Below are positions 18,179 through 27,265 of a stretch of DNA of 64,000 nucleotides, one piece after another. This DNA comes from Scatosoma sp002474405 (GTDB lineage Bacteria > Bacillota > Clostridia > Christensenellales > Borkfalkiaceae), in contig CALAFO010000047.1 of NCBI GenBank assembly GCA_937892545.1, forward strand, positions 8,669 to 72,668, written 5' to 3'. Below the pieces are notes generated by a model that searched no databases, was not told the origin of the DNA, and was given only the letters and a program-made list of their open reading frames with translations. How positions within the stretch are numbered: the stretch's first letter is position 1; each line of letters begins with the position of its first letter. The translations under genes were made by a program, and so were the position numbers.

Positions 18179-19498
18179 CTATCCGAACAGGCGCAAACCG
18201 TGCGGCAGATGATTTTTAATCACGCCGTTCGCCGCCTTTCCCCAGCCGAGCGGAAATCCGTTCACGCACACCGCGCACCAGCCCGCAACGCCGTCGAATC
18301 CGTCCGCCGGAATCTCTTCGCCGCGCAGATATTTTTGCACGCGCGCGTCGTCGTATTTCAGCGAAACAACGTTTTTCGCCTCGCCCCGTCTGATAGAAAG
18401 GGCATAGGCATGGGCGGGTTCGAAGCGGTTTTTCCTGATTTCGCCTAACTTTACGCCGCAGCGCAGAATTTTCAATTTCTGCCACGAAAAACAGTTTTCC
18501 GGCAAAGCGTACACCGCCCCGCCGTTTTCGTACAGGCAGTATTTTTTCTTTTCGCCGAAAATTTTCATGCAAAACTCGTCAATCAGATTCTGCGTCTGCC
18601 GCGAAACGTTGCTTTTCTGCACGGGCAAATCCCGTCGCCCGCCGCTCGTCTTTCCGAACACGGCGCAATAATGTCCTTCGCCCCGTGCCTTATGCGGCAA
18701 TATTTTTTCTTCGGAAATCAGTTCGAACTCCGCGTGCCGCGCCAGAAACGCCCGCGTCTGCGCCTCGTCCTCTTCGCGCGAAAACGTGCACGTGGAGTAC
18801 ACCAGTCTGCCGCCGCCCGCCAGCATCTTCGCCGCCGAATCCAGAATTTTTTCCTGCCGCGCGGCGCACAGCGCCACATTTTCCTCGCTCCACTCCCGCC
18901 TCGCTTCTTCGGCGTTTTTGCGGAACATCCCCTCGCCCGAACAGGGCGCGTCCGCTACGATTTTATCGAAATATTCCGTAAAATAATCGCAGATTTCTTC
19001 GGGATACGCGTTCAGCACCACGGCGTTTTTCACCCCTAACCGCTCGATGTTCGAAAGCAGAATCTGCGCCCGCGCCCGCACGGGTTCGTTGCAGACAAGA
19101 ATCCCCTCTCCCTGCATGGCGGCGGCAAGCGCGGCGGTTTTTCCGCCCGGAGCGGCGCATAAATCCAGCACCCGTTCCCCACGTTTCGCCTCTGCTTTCG
19201 GCGCAACGCACGCCGCAGAAGGTTCCTGCATGTAGTAAAGCCCCGCGCAGTGATACGGGTCGCCGCCCACCTTTTCGTTCTTCACGTACCGCGCGTTTTC
19301 GCTCCAGGACACGGCGCCGTCCAGCGCAAGCGGAGTAATTTTTTCAAATTCTCCGGCGTCGATTTTCAAAGAGTTGATCAACAAGCCTTTTTCGTACCCC
19401 GCACGAGAATATACGGCAAAAAAAGCCTCCCGCTCGTTTTCGGGAAGCTCGCCGCGCATTCTTTCTATAAATTTTTCGGGTAAATGAACCGTTTCCAT
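18179..19498 (-). CDS. rsmF: RsmB/RsmF-family rRNA m5C methyltransferase
   Basis: A 439-residue SAM-dependent RNA cytosine-C5 methyltransferase. SAM motif I reads VLDLCAAPGGKTAALAA, the catalytic motif DAPCSGEGMFRKN supplies one cysteine, and VYSTCTFSREEDE supplies the nucleophilic TC motif. The N-terminal recognition segment (INSLKI) and a C-terminal PUA/RsmF-like tail (FPLGWGKAANGVIKNHLPHGLRLF) fit RsmF-type enzymes that act on 16S rRNA. The ATG at 19498 lies six bases after the stop of the exonuclease gene, with the purine-rich site AGGGG inside that gene's end, so the two form an operon. Confidence 0.88.
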   Translation of the reverse strand: METVHLPEKFIERMRGELPENEREAFFAVYSRAGYEKGLLINSLKIDAGEFEKITPLALDGAVSWSENARYVKNEKVGGDPYHCAGLYYMQEPSAACVAPKAEAKRGERVLDLCAAPGGKTAALAAAMQGEGILVCNEPVRARAQILLSNIERLGVKNAVVLNAYPEEICDYFTEYFDKIVADAPCSGEGMFRKNAEEARREWSEENVALCAARQEKILDSAAKMLAGGGRLVYSTCTFSREEDEAQTRAFLARHAEFELISEEKILPHKARGEGHYCAVFGKTSGGRRDLPVQKSNVSRQTQNLIDEFCMKIFGEKKKYCLYENGGAVYALPENCFSWQKLKILRCGVKLGEIRKNRFEPAHAYALSIRRGEAKNVVSLKYDDARVQKYLRGEEIPADGFDGVAGWCAVCVNGFPLGWGKAANGVIKNHLPHGLRLFG

Positions 19499-19504
19499 CC
19501 GCCG

Positions 19505-20485
19505 CTACCCCTCTCGTTTTTCGTTTTGCACCGCTTCGCAAAGCGCCGCGCGGCACTCCGCCGCCGTAACGATTTTCGCGCCCGCTTCTTCCGCCGTTCT
19601 GCGCCGCAGTCCGTTTTCGTCCTCCGGACATACGTACATATCGCACTCGGCGCTTTTGTACGCATACTTCGCGCCCGCCGCAAGCAGTTCTTTCAGCAGC
19701 GGAAACGCCTCTTCCGCATTTTCTTCGATGCGATGCGAAAAACTTACGCGCACGCTTTTCCACACGCCCGCCTTGTTGCGCTTTCTCGAAGAAACGTCGG
19801 CAAAACGGTGAAATTCCGCCATCGCCTTTTCTCGCCGTTCTTTTTTCTGCCGAGCCTCTTCTTTCGCCCGCCGCCCCGCGCGCGAAGAAACGGAAGTAAT
19901 TTCGTAATTTTCTATTCTGCCAAGCGTGATATCGCACTGTTTAATCAGTTCGCGGAAAGAAATGCCCGCGGCTCTGCTCATCGCCTCGGCGGTTTTCATG
20001 GTGGCGTATGCGTCGTCCGCCGCCCGGTGCGGCGTAAATTCCACGCCTAATTCCTCGGCGATTTTTCCGAGAGAATACTGCCGTTTCATATCCCCTTTCA
20101 GGCACATATACACATACTGCGTGTCGGCAAAATCAAACGCGAACGAGGGCAGAGAAAAGCGTTTCGATTCCAGATTCAGATATTTCACGTCGTTGCCCGT
20201 GGCATGCCCGCACACAAGCGTATCTTTATCCTGCAGCATCGCGTAAATTCTCTGCGCCACCGCGGGAAAATCCGGGCAGCCCTTGAATTCGTTGTAATCG
20301 TACGGCAAAACCAGCCCCCGTTCTCCCTTTCTGTCGGTGAGATGGAAGCCGCCGTGAGGATTGATTAAAATATCCTCTTTTTTCACCACGTTGAAATCTT
20401 CGTCGGTAAGGCAATAGCCGAAGGCGCAGATTTTCGCCGTGGTTTTATTCACGCTGGCGCATTCAATATCAAAAAACAAATACAT
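19505..20485 (-). CDS. DEDDh 3'-5' exonuclease with C-terminal BRCT-like region
   Basis: About 326 residues. The N-terminal 180 residues are a DnaQ-type exonuclease: FFDIECASVN carries the first Asp/Glu pair, VCGHATGNDVKYL the next Asp, and HRAADDAYATMKTAEAM the catalytic His and last Asp. A basic, charged linker follows. The last about 100 residues (SVRVSFSHRIEE..LLKELLAAGAKYA..AECDMYV..GAKIVTAAE) look like a BRCT domain, the layout of DNA polymerase III epsilon-like proteins used in repair. ATG 20485 is preferred over a TTG five codons earlier; neither has a good ribosome binding site. It precedes the rsmF-like gene. Confidence 0.82.
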   Translation of the reverse strand: MYLFFDIECASVNKTTAKICAFGYCLTDEDFNVVKKEDILINPHGGFHLTDRKGERGLVLPYDYNEFKGCPDFPAVAQRIYAMLQDKDTLVCGHATGNDVKYLNLESKRFSLPSFAFDFADTQYVYMCLKGDMKRQYSLGKIAEELGVEFTPHRAADDAYATMKTAEAMSRAAGISFRELIKQCDITLGRIENYEITSVSSRAGRRAKEEARQKKERREKAMAEFHRFADVSSRKRNKAGVWKSVRVSFSHRIEENAEEAFPLLKELLAAGAKYAYKSAECDMYVCPEDENGLRRRTAEEAGAKIVTAAECRAALCEAVQNEKREG

Positions 20486-20503
20486 TTTCGGAAAAATCAA
20501 AGC

Positions 20504-20554
20504 AAAAAACGCCGCGCCGCAGCCATTTGTGCAAAGAACTGCGCGCGGTGTTTT
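20504..20554 (-). terminator. Terminator after serS
   Basis: AACGCCGCGC (20508-20517) pairs with GCGCGGTGTT (20543-20552) through one G.T pair; on the minus strand it is followed by TTTTTTGCTTTG. Confidence 0.65.
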
Positions 20555-20563
20555 CCCGTCGGT

Positions 20564-21853
20564 TTATTTCGTGGGAAGAATTACTTTCTTTCCGCCCATA
20601 TACGGCTGCAGCACTTCGGGAATCGTTACGCTGCCGTCCGCCTGCAGATGATTTTCCACAAACGCAATCAGCATTCTCGGCGGCGCCACCACCGTATTGT
20701 TCAGGGTGTGCGCCAGTTTCGTTTTGCCGTCCGTATCCTTATAGCGGATGGAAAGTCTGCGTGCCTGCGCGTCCGTCAGGTTCGAACACGAACCCACTTC
20801 GAAATATTTCTTCTGTCTGGGCGACCACGCTTCCACGTCGCAGCTCTTATACTTCAGATCGGCAAGATCTCCCGAACAGCAACCCAGCTGGCGTACGGGA
20901 ATTTCCATCGAACGGAACAATTCCACCGTATACTGCCAGAGTTTTTCGTACCACGCGTCGCTCTCTTCGGGGCGGCACACCACAATCATTTCCTGTTTTT
21001 CAAACTGGTGAATCCGATAGATGCCGCGTTCCTCGATGCCGTGCGCGCCCTTTTCTTTACGGAAGCAGGGCGAATAGCTCGTCAGCGTCAACGGCAGCTT
21101 CGCGCCGTCGATGATCTGCCCCATGAATCTGCCGATCATCGAATGTTCGGAAGTGCCGATAAGATACAGATCCTCGCCTTCGATCTTGTACATCATATTG
21201 TCCATTTCGTCGAAGCTCATCACGCCCGAAACCACGTCGCCGTGAATCATATACGGCGGAATCACGTACGTGAAGCCTTTATCGATCATGAAATCGCGGG
21301 CATAGGTAAGCACGGCGGAATGCAGACGGGCAATATCGCCCGTAAGATAATAAAAGCCCTGCCCGGAAGTACGGCGCGCGGAATCCACGTCGATGCCGTC
21401 CAGTCTTTCCAGAATATCCAGATGATACGGCACTTCGAAATCGGGCACGACGGGTTCGCCGAACCGTTTAAGTTCCACGTTCTGCGAATCGTCTTTGCCG
21501 ATGGGCACGTCGTCGGCGATGATATTCGGAATAGACATCATCGCTTTTTTCAGCGCCGCGTCCGTTTCCTCGTTTTCCTTTTCTATCTCCGCAAGGCGCG
21601 CGGCGTCGGCGGTTACCTGCGCTTTCACCTTTTCCGCTTCGTCTTTTTTGCCCTCTTTCATCAGCATACCCACCTGTTTGGAAAGGGAATTGCGCGCGGC
21701 GCGGAGGGAATCCCCCTCGGCGATTAACGCGCGGCGTTTCGCGTCCAGCGAAAGAACCTCGTCCACCAGCGGTAATTTCTGATCCTGAAACTTTTTGCGG
21801 ATATTTTCCCGCACTTTATCGGGATTCGTCCTGATGAGATTGATGTCGATCAT
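20564..21853 (-). CDS. serS: Seryl-tRNA synthetase
   Basis: A 429-residue class II aminoacyl-tRNA synthetase of normal length that charges tRNA-Ser in the cytosol. The N-terminal about 110 residues form the long helical hairpin that grips the tRNA-Ser variable arm (MIDINLIRTNPDKVREN...VDEVLSLDAKRRALIAEGDSL). Class II motif 2 is SPCFRKEKGAHG..GIYRIHQFEKQEM, and motif 3 is NNTVVAPPRMLIAFVENH. The ribosome binding site AAGGAG lies 11 bases before the ATG. It has its own TTGCAA/TATAAT promoter. No T-box leader is visible; the leader is only about 45 bases. Confidence 0.96.
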   Translation of the reverse strand: MIDINLIRTNPDKVRENIRKKFQDQKLPLVDEVLSLDAKRRALIAEGDSLRAARNSLSKQVGMLMKEGKKDEAEKVKAQVTADAARLAEIEKENEETDAALKKAMMSIPNIIADDVPIGKDDSQNVELKRFGEPVVPDFEVPYHLDILERLDGIDVDSARRTSGQGFYYLTGDIARLHSAVLTYARDFMIDKGFTYVIPPYMIHGDVVSGVMSFDEMDNMMYKIEGEDLYLIGTSEHSMIGRFMGQIIDGAKLPLTLTSYSPCFRKEKGAHGIEERGIYRIHQFEKQEMIVVCRPEESDAWYEKLWQYTVELFRSMEIPVRQLGCCSGDLADLKYKSCDVEAWSPRQKKYFEVGSCSNLTDAQARRLSIRYKDTDGKTKLAHTLNNTVVAPPRMLIAFVENHLQADGSVTIPEVLQPYMGGKKVILPTK

Positions 21854-21905
21854 AATTCAAGCTTCTCCTTATGCTTTTCGTAACGCTTGTACTGCGATTT
21901 TCTTC

Positions 21906-21934
21906 ATTATACAACTTTCGCGGAAAAATTGCAA
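21906..21934 (-). promoter_or_regulatory. Sigma-A promoter of serS
   Basis: Minus strand: TTGCAA (21929-21934), a 17-base spacer and TATAAT (21906-21911). Confidence 0.75.
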
Positions 21935-22034
21935 TTAAATCAGCGAATAAATCAACGATTTACGCCTGATTTTTAGGTTTCGGCTTACTTTTTCCGCAAA
22001 TAAATCGCAATCGGCAAAACTTATCGCGAAAGTC

Positions 22035-22063
22035 TTGTATTTTTTTTGCCGATATGGTATAAT
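22035..22063 (+). promoter_or_regulatory. Sigma-A promoter of the P-type ATPase
   Basis: TTGTAT (22035-22040), a 17-base spacer and TATAAT (22058-22063) with an extended TG. Confidence 0.75.
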
Positions 22064-22129
22064 AGATTCGTATACGTCCCCGCGTCGGGCGTACGTATCG
22101 CGAAAATTTCGAATTACGGAGACATCGAC

Positions 22130-24850
22130 ATGCCGGAAATCAAAACCGACGAGGCTGAAAAAGACGGCGCCGCGGCAAGCGGCGAAGCCCCCGGAACAAA
22201 AGACGAAAAAAAGAATAAAAAACAAAAGGAAGAGGCGGAAATCGTCCGTTTCAATCCGGATAAAAACATCGGTTTAACCGAAGCGCAGGTAACTTCGCGG
22301 CAGGAACAGGGGCTTGTGAACAGCGCGCCGAAAAAATATTCCAAAACGTACGGAAGCATTTTTTTCGGCAACATTTTCACGTTCTTCAATTTTCTCTGCG
22401 TCTTGGCGGCGGTGGCGCTGGTTCTGGCGCACGCCCCCCTTTCTCAGTTCACGTTCGTGCTGATTTTCACCTGCAACATCGTGGTTGCCATCGTGCAGGA
22501 AATCCGCGCGAAAGTAAAAATCGATAAACTTTCCATTCTTTCCGCCCCCACGGCGAAAGTGCTGCGCGACGGCAAGAAAAAGGAAATCCCCGTAGACGAA
22601 ATCGTCCTCGACGACGTGATTTTCCTCTCCTCCGGGCAGCAGATTCCCGCCGACTGCGTGATGCTGGACGGCGCGGGCGACGTAAACGAAGCGCTTCTTA
22701 CGGGCGAATCGGTTCCCATCAAAAAAGCCGAAGGCGATCCGCTTCTGGCGGGCTCGTTCGTAACGGGCGGCAGAGTTACGGCGCGCGTGGATAAAATCGG
22801 CACGGAAACGTATATCAACAAACTGACGGCGCGCGCCAAAAAATACAAACGTCCCAATTCGGAAATCATCAATTCCATTCACCTCTTCATCAAACTGATC
22901 GGTCTGATGATCGTTCCCGTGGCGATTCTGATGTTCTTCACCAACCTGAAAGCGGCAAATATCGAATGGGCGGATATCGAAGCGCGCGGCGGCTTCATTA
23001 AAATTCTCTTATCCACAAACACGTTCGATTCGGTCATTCAGAAAACGTTCTCCGTGGTCATCGGCATGGTGCCTTCCGGCTTACTGCTGCTCACCACCGT
23101 GGCGCTCTCCGTGGGCATGATCCGTCTGGCGAAATACAACACGCTGGTGCAGGATATGTACTCGCTCGAAATGCTGGCGCGCGTCAACGTACTGTGCCTC
23201 GACAAAACGGGCACGATTACCGACGGCAGAATGCGGGTGAGCGACTGCGTGCTTTTAAACAACCCCACCGAATATACCGTCGACGATATTCTGGGTTCCA
23301 TGCTCGCCTCTCTCGACGATAACAACCAGACGTCCATCGCTTTATACGAGCGTTTCGGGCACTCCTCGGCACTGCAGGCAACGGCGCAGATTCCTTTCTC
23401 GTCCGTCCGCAAGCTTTCCGCCGTATCGTTCGGCGACGTGGGCACGTTTGCGATGGGCGCGCCGGAATTCGTGCTGAAACCGATGACCGCGCGCGTGGAA
23501 AAACTGGTGAAACAGTACGCGCAGATGGGGCTTCGCGTGCTTGTGCTTGCGCACACGCCAAACCAGATTACGGGCGACAAACTTCCCGTGCTCTTCCGCC
23601 CTGTGGCAATCATCACTCTTTCCGATAATATCCGCCCGGACGCGATCGATACCATCCGCTGGTTCAAGAAAAACGACGTTGCCGTAAAAGTCATTTCCGG
23701 CGACAATCCCGTTACCGTTTCGGAAGTGGCGCGTCGCGCGGGCATCGTAAACGCCTCTCAGTTCATTTCGCTGGAAGGCTTATCTCCCCTCGAAGTTGAA
23801 ACGGCGGCAAACGAATACACGGTATTCGGGCGCGTTACGCCGGAACAGAAAGCGATTTTAATCCGTTCCATCAAAAAAGCGGGCAACACCGTGGCTATGA
23901 CGGGCGACGGCGTAAACGATATTCTCGCCATGAAAGAAGCGGACTGCGCCGTATCGGTGGCTTCGGGCAGCGAAGCGGCGAGAAACGTTTCCAACCTCGT
24001 TTTACAGGATAATAATTTCGCTTCCATGCCGAAAATCGTAAACGAAGGCAGGCGCGTTATCAACAACATCAAAAATTCCGCGTCGCTGTATATCATGAAA
24101 ACGCTGCTCACGCTGATTCTTGCCGTAGTGTGCATCGCCACAAGCAGCAAATACTTCTTCACCACCAACAACATGATTCTGTACGAAGTGCTTATCAGCG
24201 CCGTGCCGTCGTTCGTGCTTTCGTTGCAACCGAATACCAGCCGCGTAAAAGGCAAGTTTATCCCCTTCGTCATATCGCGCGCGCTGCCGGGGGCAATCAC
24301 CATGGCGCTCGGCATCATCACGCTGGATATTCTGCACCAGAGTACGCTCTCGTATATTTTCGATTACACCGCCGCAAGCGGCGAAACCGTCAGCTTATAC
24401 GAACCGATGCTGATTTTGGCGCTCACGTTCACGGGGCTTGTGATGCTGCTGCGCATCTGCCAGCCGCTGAACCTTATCCGCGCGGCGCTGTTCGCCTTCT
24501 GTACGGCGGCATGCGTTGCCGTGCTTGCCATTCCCATGCTCGGCGAGCTTGTGTACGAGGGCTGGTCTCACATCGATTTCAACGTAACGCAGATTCTCTT
24601 AATCGTGGTGCTCGTGCAGGCGGCAATGCCGATATCCACGGGGCTGATTAAATTCTTCGATATGTTCAACCCCGCCGACGACGAACCCGTATCTTCGATG
24701 CGTTATTCCGCCACCGCCGTTTCCGGCAACGCGGCGAAATATGCCGACGATGACGATACAAACGGCGCCGCGGCAACAAATCCGCAGACGGCGGAAAGCG
24801 GCGCGAAAGGCTGGAAAATCTTCCGCCGCAAATTCGGCAAAAAGAAATAA
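22130..24850 (+). CDS. Cation-transporting P-type ATPase
   Basis: A 906-residue P-type ATPase that pumps cations across the membrane through a phosphoaspartate. Actuator motif TGES lies at about 191-194, phosphorylation motif DKTGTIT begins at Asp358, and the hinge TGDGVND begins at about 591. A charged, Lys/Glu-rich N-terminal extension of about 45 residues precedes the core and a disordered tail follows the last helix. The layout resembles the CtpE-like calcium/heavy-cation group, not copper ATPases: no CPC motif or CXXC metal domain is present. GGAG precedes ATG 22130 by 9 bases. Monocistronic. The transported ion (Ca2+, Mg2+ or other) cannot be fixed from sequence. Confidence 0.9.
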   Translation: MPEIKTDEAEKDGAAASGEAPGTKDEKKNKKQKEEAEIVRFNPDKNIGLTEAQVTSRQEQGLVNSAPKKYSKTYGSIFFGNIFTFFNFLCVLAAVALVLAHAPLSQFTFVLIFTCNIVVAIVQEIRAKVKIDKLSILSAPTAKVLRDGKKKEIPVDEIVLDDVIFLSSGQQIPADCVMLDGAGDVNEALLTGESVPIKKAEGDPLLAGSFVTGGRVTARVDKIGTETYINKLTARAKKYKRPNSEIINSIHLFIKLIGLMIVPVAILMFFTNLKAANIEWADIEARGGFIKILLSTNTFDSVIQKTFSVVIGMVPSGLLLLTTVALSVGMIRLAKYNTLVQDMYSLEMLARVNVLCLDKTGTITDGRMRVSDCVLLNNPTEYTVDDILGSMLASLDDNNQTSIALYERFGHSSALQATAQIPFSSVRKLSAVSFGDVGTFAMGAPEFVLKPMTARVEKLVKQYAQMGLRVLVLAHTPNQITGDKLPVLFRPVAIITLSDNIRPDAIDTIRWFKKNDVAVKVISGDNPVTVSEVARRAGIVNASQFISLEGLSPLEVETAANEYTVFGRVTPEQKAILIRSIKKAGNTVAMTGDGVNDILAMKEADCAVSVASGSEAARNVSNLVLQDNNFASMPKIVNEGRRVINNIKNSASLYIMKTLLTLILAVVCIATSSKYFFTTNNMILYEVLISAVPSFVLSLQPNTSRVKGKFIPFVISRALPGAITMALGIITLDILHQSTLSYIFDYTAASGETVSLYEPMLILALTFTGLVMLLRICQPLNLIRAALFAFCTAACVAVLAIPMLGELVYEGWSHIDFNVTQILLIVVLVQAAMPISTGLIKFFDMFNPADDEPVSSMRYSATAVSGNAAKYADDDDTNGAAATNPQTAESGAKGWKIFRRKFGKKK

Positions 24851-24878
24851 CCCCTTTCCGGCATACAAAAAATGGCAC

Positions 24879-24913
24879 GAAAAGCGCGGAGCGTTTTGCT
24901 CCGCGCTTTTTTT
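24879..24913 (+). terminator. Bidirectional terminator between the P-type ATPase and an LRR gene
   Basis: AAAGCGCGGAGC (24881-24892) pairs with GCTCCGCGCTTT (24898-24909), followed by TTTT. Confidence 0.88.
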
Positions 24914-24928
24914 ACGGTTTATTTTCTC

Positions 24929-25636
24929 TTACTTATTCTTGGCAAACCAATGTCTCGCGGCATATTGCTCGTCCAGAAAAAGCGACGCGACGTACCCTGC
25001 GTCATTCAGCGCCCCTTCTTCGAAGGAAACGCCGTATAAAGTAATATTATCCGGATTTTTGAAAACGACGCTTTTTAAATTTTCGCAATCCCTGAATGCG
25101 TACGGCTGAATCTCTTGTATTCCCGAACCGATTACCACATCTTCCAGCCCGCAAAAATAAAATGCTTCGTACCCTATATATTCCACAGAATCCGGAACGG
25201 AAACTTTCTTAAACGGCATTGCAGCAAAAGACCGATTCTCGATTCTTTTAACGTTTCCGGGAATCGCAATCTCGGCAATCTGCGCATTTCTTATCATATG
25301 AGAAGGAATTATTTCTAAGTTTTCGGGCAACCTGAGGCTTTCTAAATTACGGCAGTCGTCAAACGCATACGAACCGATTTTCACAATAGAATCGGGCAGA
25401 TAAACGCTTTTGATTTTTGTTTCCGAGGCAAAAGCACGTTCGCCTATTTCGGTTACCGGAACGCCCCGATATTCCGAAGGAACAACCACTTCTCCGCCGT
25501 AAATCTCTTTCATTCCGGATAACCTGTATTCCTCTTTCCCTTCGATAAGCGTAAAATCGAATTCATTCTCCCTTTTGCACGCGCCGCACGGCGCCACGAA
25601 CAAGCAAAGCAACAAAAATACCAATATTTTTTTCAT
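24929..25636 (-). CDS. Small BspA-type LRR lipoprotein
   Basis: A 235-residue secreted lipoprotein. Residues 1-20 are a signal peptide with lipobox PCGAC. The rest is five or six LRR_5 repeats (VYLPDSIVKIGSYAFDDC, VSVPDSVEYIGYEAF, and so on). It is a short relative of the three tandem LRR lipoproteins at 985-5713 but lacks their fibronectin-like domain and the YKSEGNCIIE super-repeat. ATG 25636 is preferred over a TTG two codons earlier; no good ribosome binding site is visible. It shares strand with the NCS2 permease but is separated from it by a hairpin. Probable surface binding protein. Confidence 0.85.
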   Translation of the reverse strand: MKKILVFLLLCLFVAPCGACKRENEFDFTLIEGKEEYRLSGMKEIYGGEVVVPSEYRGVPVTEIGERAFASETKIKSVYLPDSIVKIGSYAFDDCRNLESLRLPENLEIIPSHMIRNAQIAEIAIPGNVKRIENRSFAAMPFKKVSVPDSVEYIGYEAFYFCGLEDVVIGSGIQEIQPYAFRDCENLKSVVFKNPDNITLYGVSFEEGALNDAGYVASLFLDEQYAARHWFAKNK

Positions 25637-25654
25637 AAACAACTGTATTCCAAA

Positions 25655-25698
25655 AGTCGGAACCCGACTTAAAAAAGCCGAGTTCCGGAAACATTGCG
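25655..25698 (-). terminator. Hairpin after the NCS2 permease gene
   Basis: On the minus strand GGAACTCGGCTT pairs with AAGTCGGGTTCC across a short T loop and is followed by GACTTTTGG. The same AAGTCGG can instead pair with the next CCGACTT, so two exclusive folds exist in front of the LRR gene. Confidence 0.45.
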
Positions 25699-25753
25699 CT
25701 CTTTTACATAAAAACTACAATCTGCCTGCGCCTTTTTACGGCTGATTTTCCGC

Positions 25754-27202
25754 TCAGTGCGTCAGGAAGAACATCGCAAGGAACAACGCGGTAATCACCC
25801 ACGTGCCCGCCTTCACTTCTTTTACGTGTCCCGTAAACGTTTTGATGACTACGTACGAAATCAGGCCGAACGCAATACCGAACGAAATGTTGTACGTAAA
25901 CGGCATCATCGCCATCGTCAGAAACGCCGGTACCGCCACGGAAACGTCCGACCAGTCAACGTCTTTCACGCTGCCGATCATCAGAATGCCCACATAGATG
26001 AGCGCCGCGCCGTAAGCGTACGCGGGAATCAGTTTCGCAAGCGGCGCAAGGAACAGCGCCAGAATAAACATGCCCGCGGTAACCAGCGAAGTCATTCCCG
26101 ATTTACCGCCCGCGGCAACGCCCGCGGAAGATTCCACAAACGTGGTAACGGTGGAAGTACCCAGCGCCGCGCCCGTGCAGGTGGCAATCGCGTCGGCAAG
26201 CATGGCTTTGTTCATATTCGGCACTTCAAGTTCGCCGTTTCCGTTATCCACAAGCAGGTTGCCGCCGCGGCAAGCGCCGTACAGCGTACCCATCGTATCG
26301 AACATATCCACCATGCAGAACGCCAGCGCCGTGGTAATAAACAGCATCACCAGTCCGCCTACGGAGTGATTTTCGCCCGCAAGATACGCCGAAAAATCGA
26401 ATCCTTCGGTAAACACTTTGCCGAACGTCTCTTTGGCAAACGATGCAAACGGCTTGAACGGGTTCAGAGAAAGCGTCTCCGAAAATCCCGCGTAGAAATC
26501 TTTCACCGTGAAGCCGAGCAGATAGTAAAGCACCGTGCCGCCCAGAATCCCGTACAGAATCCCGCCCTTTATTTTCTTCTGCGAAAATACCGCAATCAGA
26601 AGCAGCGAAATCACCGCCACGATCAAGGGCATTACGTCCGCCCATTTCGCCCCGCCGAACAGGTTGAACGAAGCGAGCGTTACGCCCGTGGAAGAATCGG
26701 AAATCACCAGTTTCGCGTCCTGTAAACCGAGAAACGCGATAAACAAGCCGATGCCCGCGGGAATCGCTTTCTTCACTGCGGGAGGAATCGCTTCGAATAC
26801 GATTTTGCGCAGTCCCGTTACCGTAAGCAGAACGAAAACAATACCGTCAAGCAAGACGAATACCAGCGCGTTCGCATAGGAAAATCCCAGCGTGAAACAC
26901 ACCGTGTATACGAAAAACGCGTTCAATCCCATGCCGGGCGCCTGCGCCAGAGGCAGATTTGCAAGCAGTCCGATTAAAATCGTGCCCACAATCGCCGAAA
27001 GCGCCGTGGTAACGTACATCGCGTCGAACGAAACGCCGTCCAGCGCGGAGAACATTCCCGAATTGACGATAAGAATGTACGCCATCGCGAGGAACGTGGT
27101 CAGTCCCGCCACCGCCTCGGTTTTCAGCGAAGAACCCTTCGCTACGTAGCCGAATTTCTTATCGAGAAACGGCTTTTTTGTTTGTGCTTCGTTGTTTTCC
27201 AT
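25754..27202 (-). CDS. NCS2-family purine permease (AzgA-like)
   Basis: A 482-residue membrane protein of the nucleobase-cation symporter 2/AzgA group that imports adenine, guanine or hypoxanthine. Recognisable are the N-terminal LKTEAVAGLTTFLAMAYILIVN, the AQAPGMGLNAFFVYTVCF motif, the VDMFDTMGTLYGAC segment and GTSTVTTFVESSAGVAAGGKSG, all hallmarks of the family; about 12-13 hydrophobic segments are visible. The start ATG 27202 has AAAGGAG seven bases upstream, better than an earlier in-frame ATG. It lies 63 bases after gyrA on the same strand; a weak hairpin sits between them. No purine riboswitch fits in that gap. Confidence 0.9.
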   Translation of the reverse strand: MENNEAQTKKPFLDKKFGYVAKGSSLKTEAVAGLTTFLAMAYILIVNSGMFSALDGVSFDAMYVTTALSAIVGTILIGLLANLPLAQAPGMGLNAFFVYTVCFTLGFSYANALVFVLLDGIVFVLLTVTGLRKIVFEAIPPAVKKAIPAGIGLFIAFLGLQDAKLVISDSSTGVTLASFNLFGGAKWADVMPLIVAVISLLLIAVFSQKKIKGGILYGILGGTVLYYLLGFTVKDFYAGFSETLSLNPFKPFASFAKETFGKVFTEGFDFSAYLAGENHSVGGLVMLFITTALAFCMVDMFDTMGTLYGACRGGNLLVDNGNGELEVPNMNKAMLADAIATCTGAALGTSTVTTFVESSAGVAAGGKSGMTSLVTAGMFILALFLAPLAKLIPAYAYGAALIYVGILMIGSVKDVDWSDVSVAVPAFLTMAMMPFTYNISFGIAFGLISYVVIKTFTGHVKEVKAGTWVITALFLAMFFLTH

Positions 27203-27226
27203 TTTTTCTCCTTTGTACAAAAAATT

Positions 27227-27258
27227 TTTTTCCGGCTCCCCCGGAAAGGGAAGCCGGT
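27227..27258 (-). terminator. Hairpin after gyrA
   Basis: Minus strand: CCGGCTTCCC pairs with GGGGAGCCGG with one bulge, followed by A7 and T7. Possible weak terminator or attenuator before the permease gene. Confidence 0.5.
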
Positions 27259-27265
27259 TATTGCT

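Noticed and set aside
21854..21934. T-box riboswitch upstream of serS
   Set aside because: The leader between promoter and start is only about 45 bases and has no AGGGTGGNACCGCG-type sequence; the same motif is absent before cysS and alaS.
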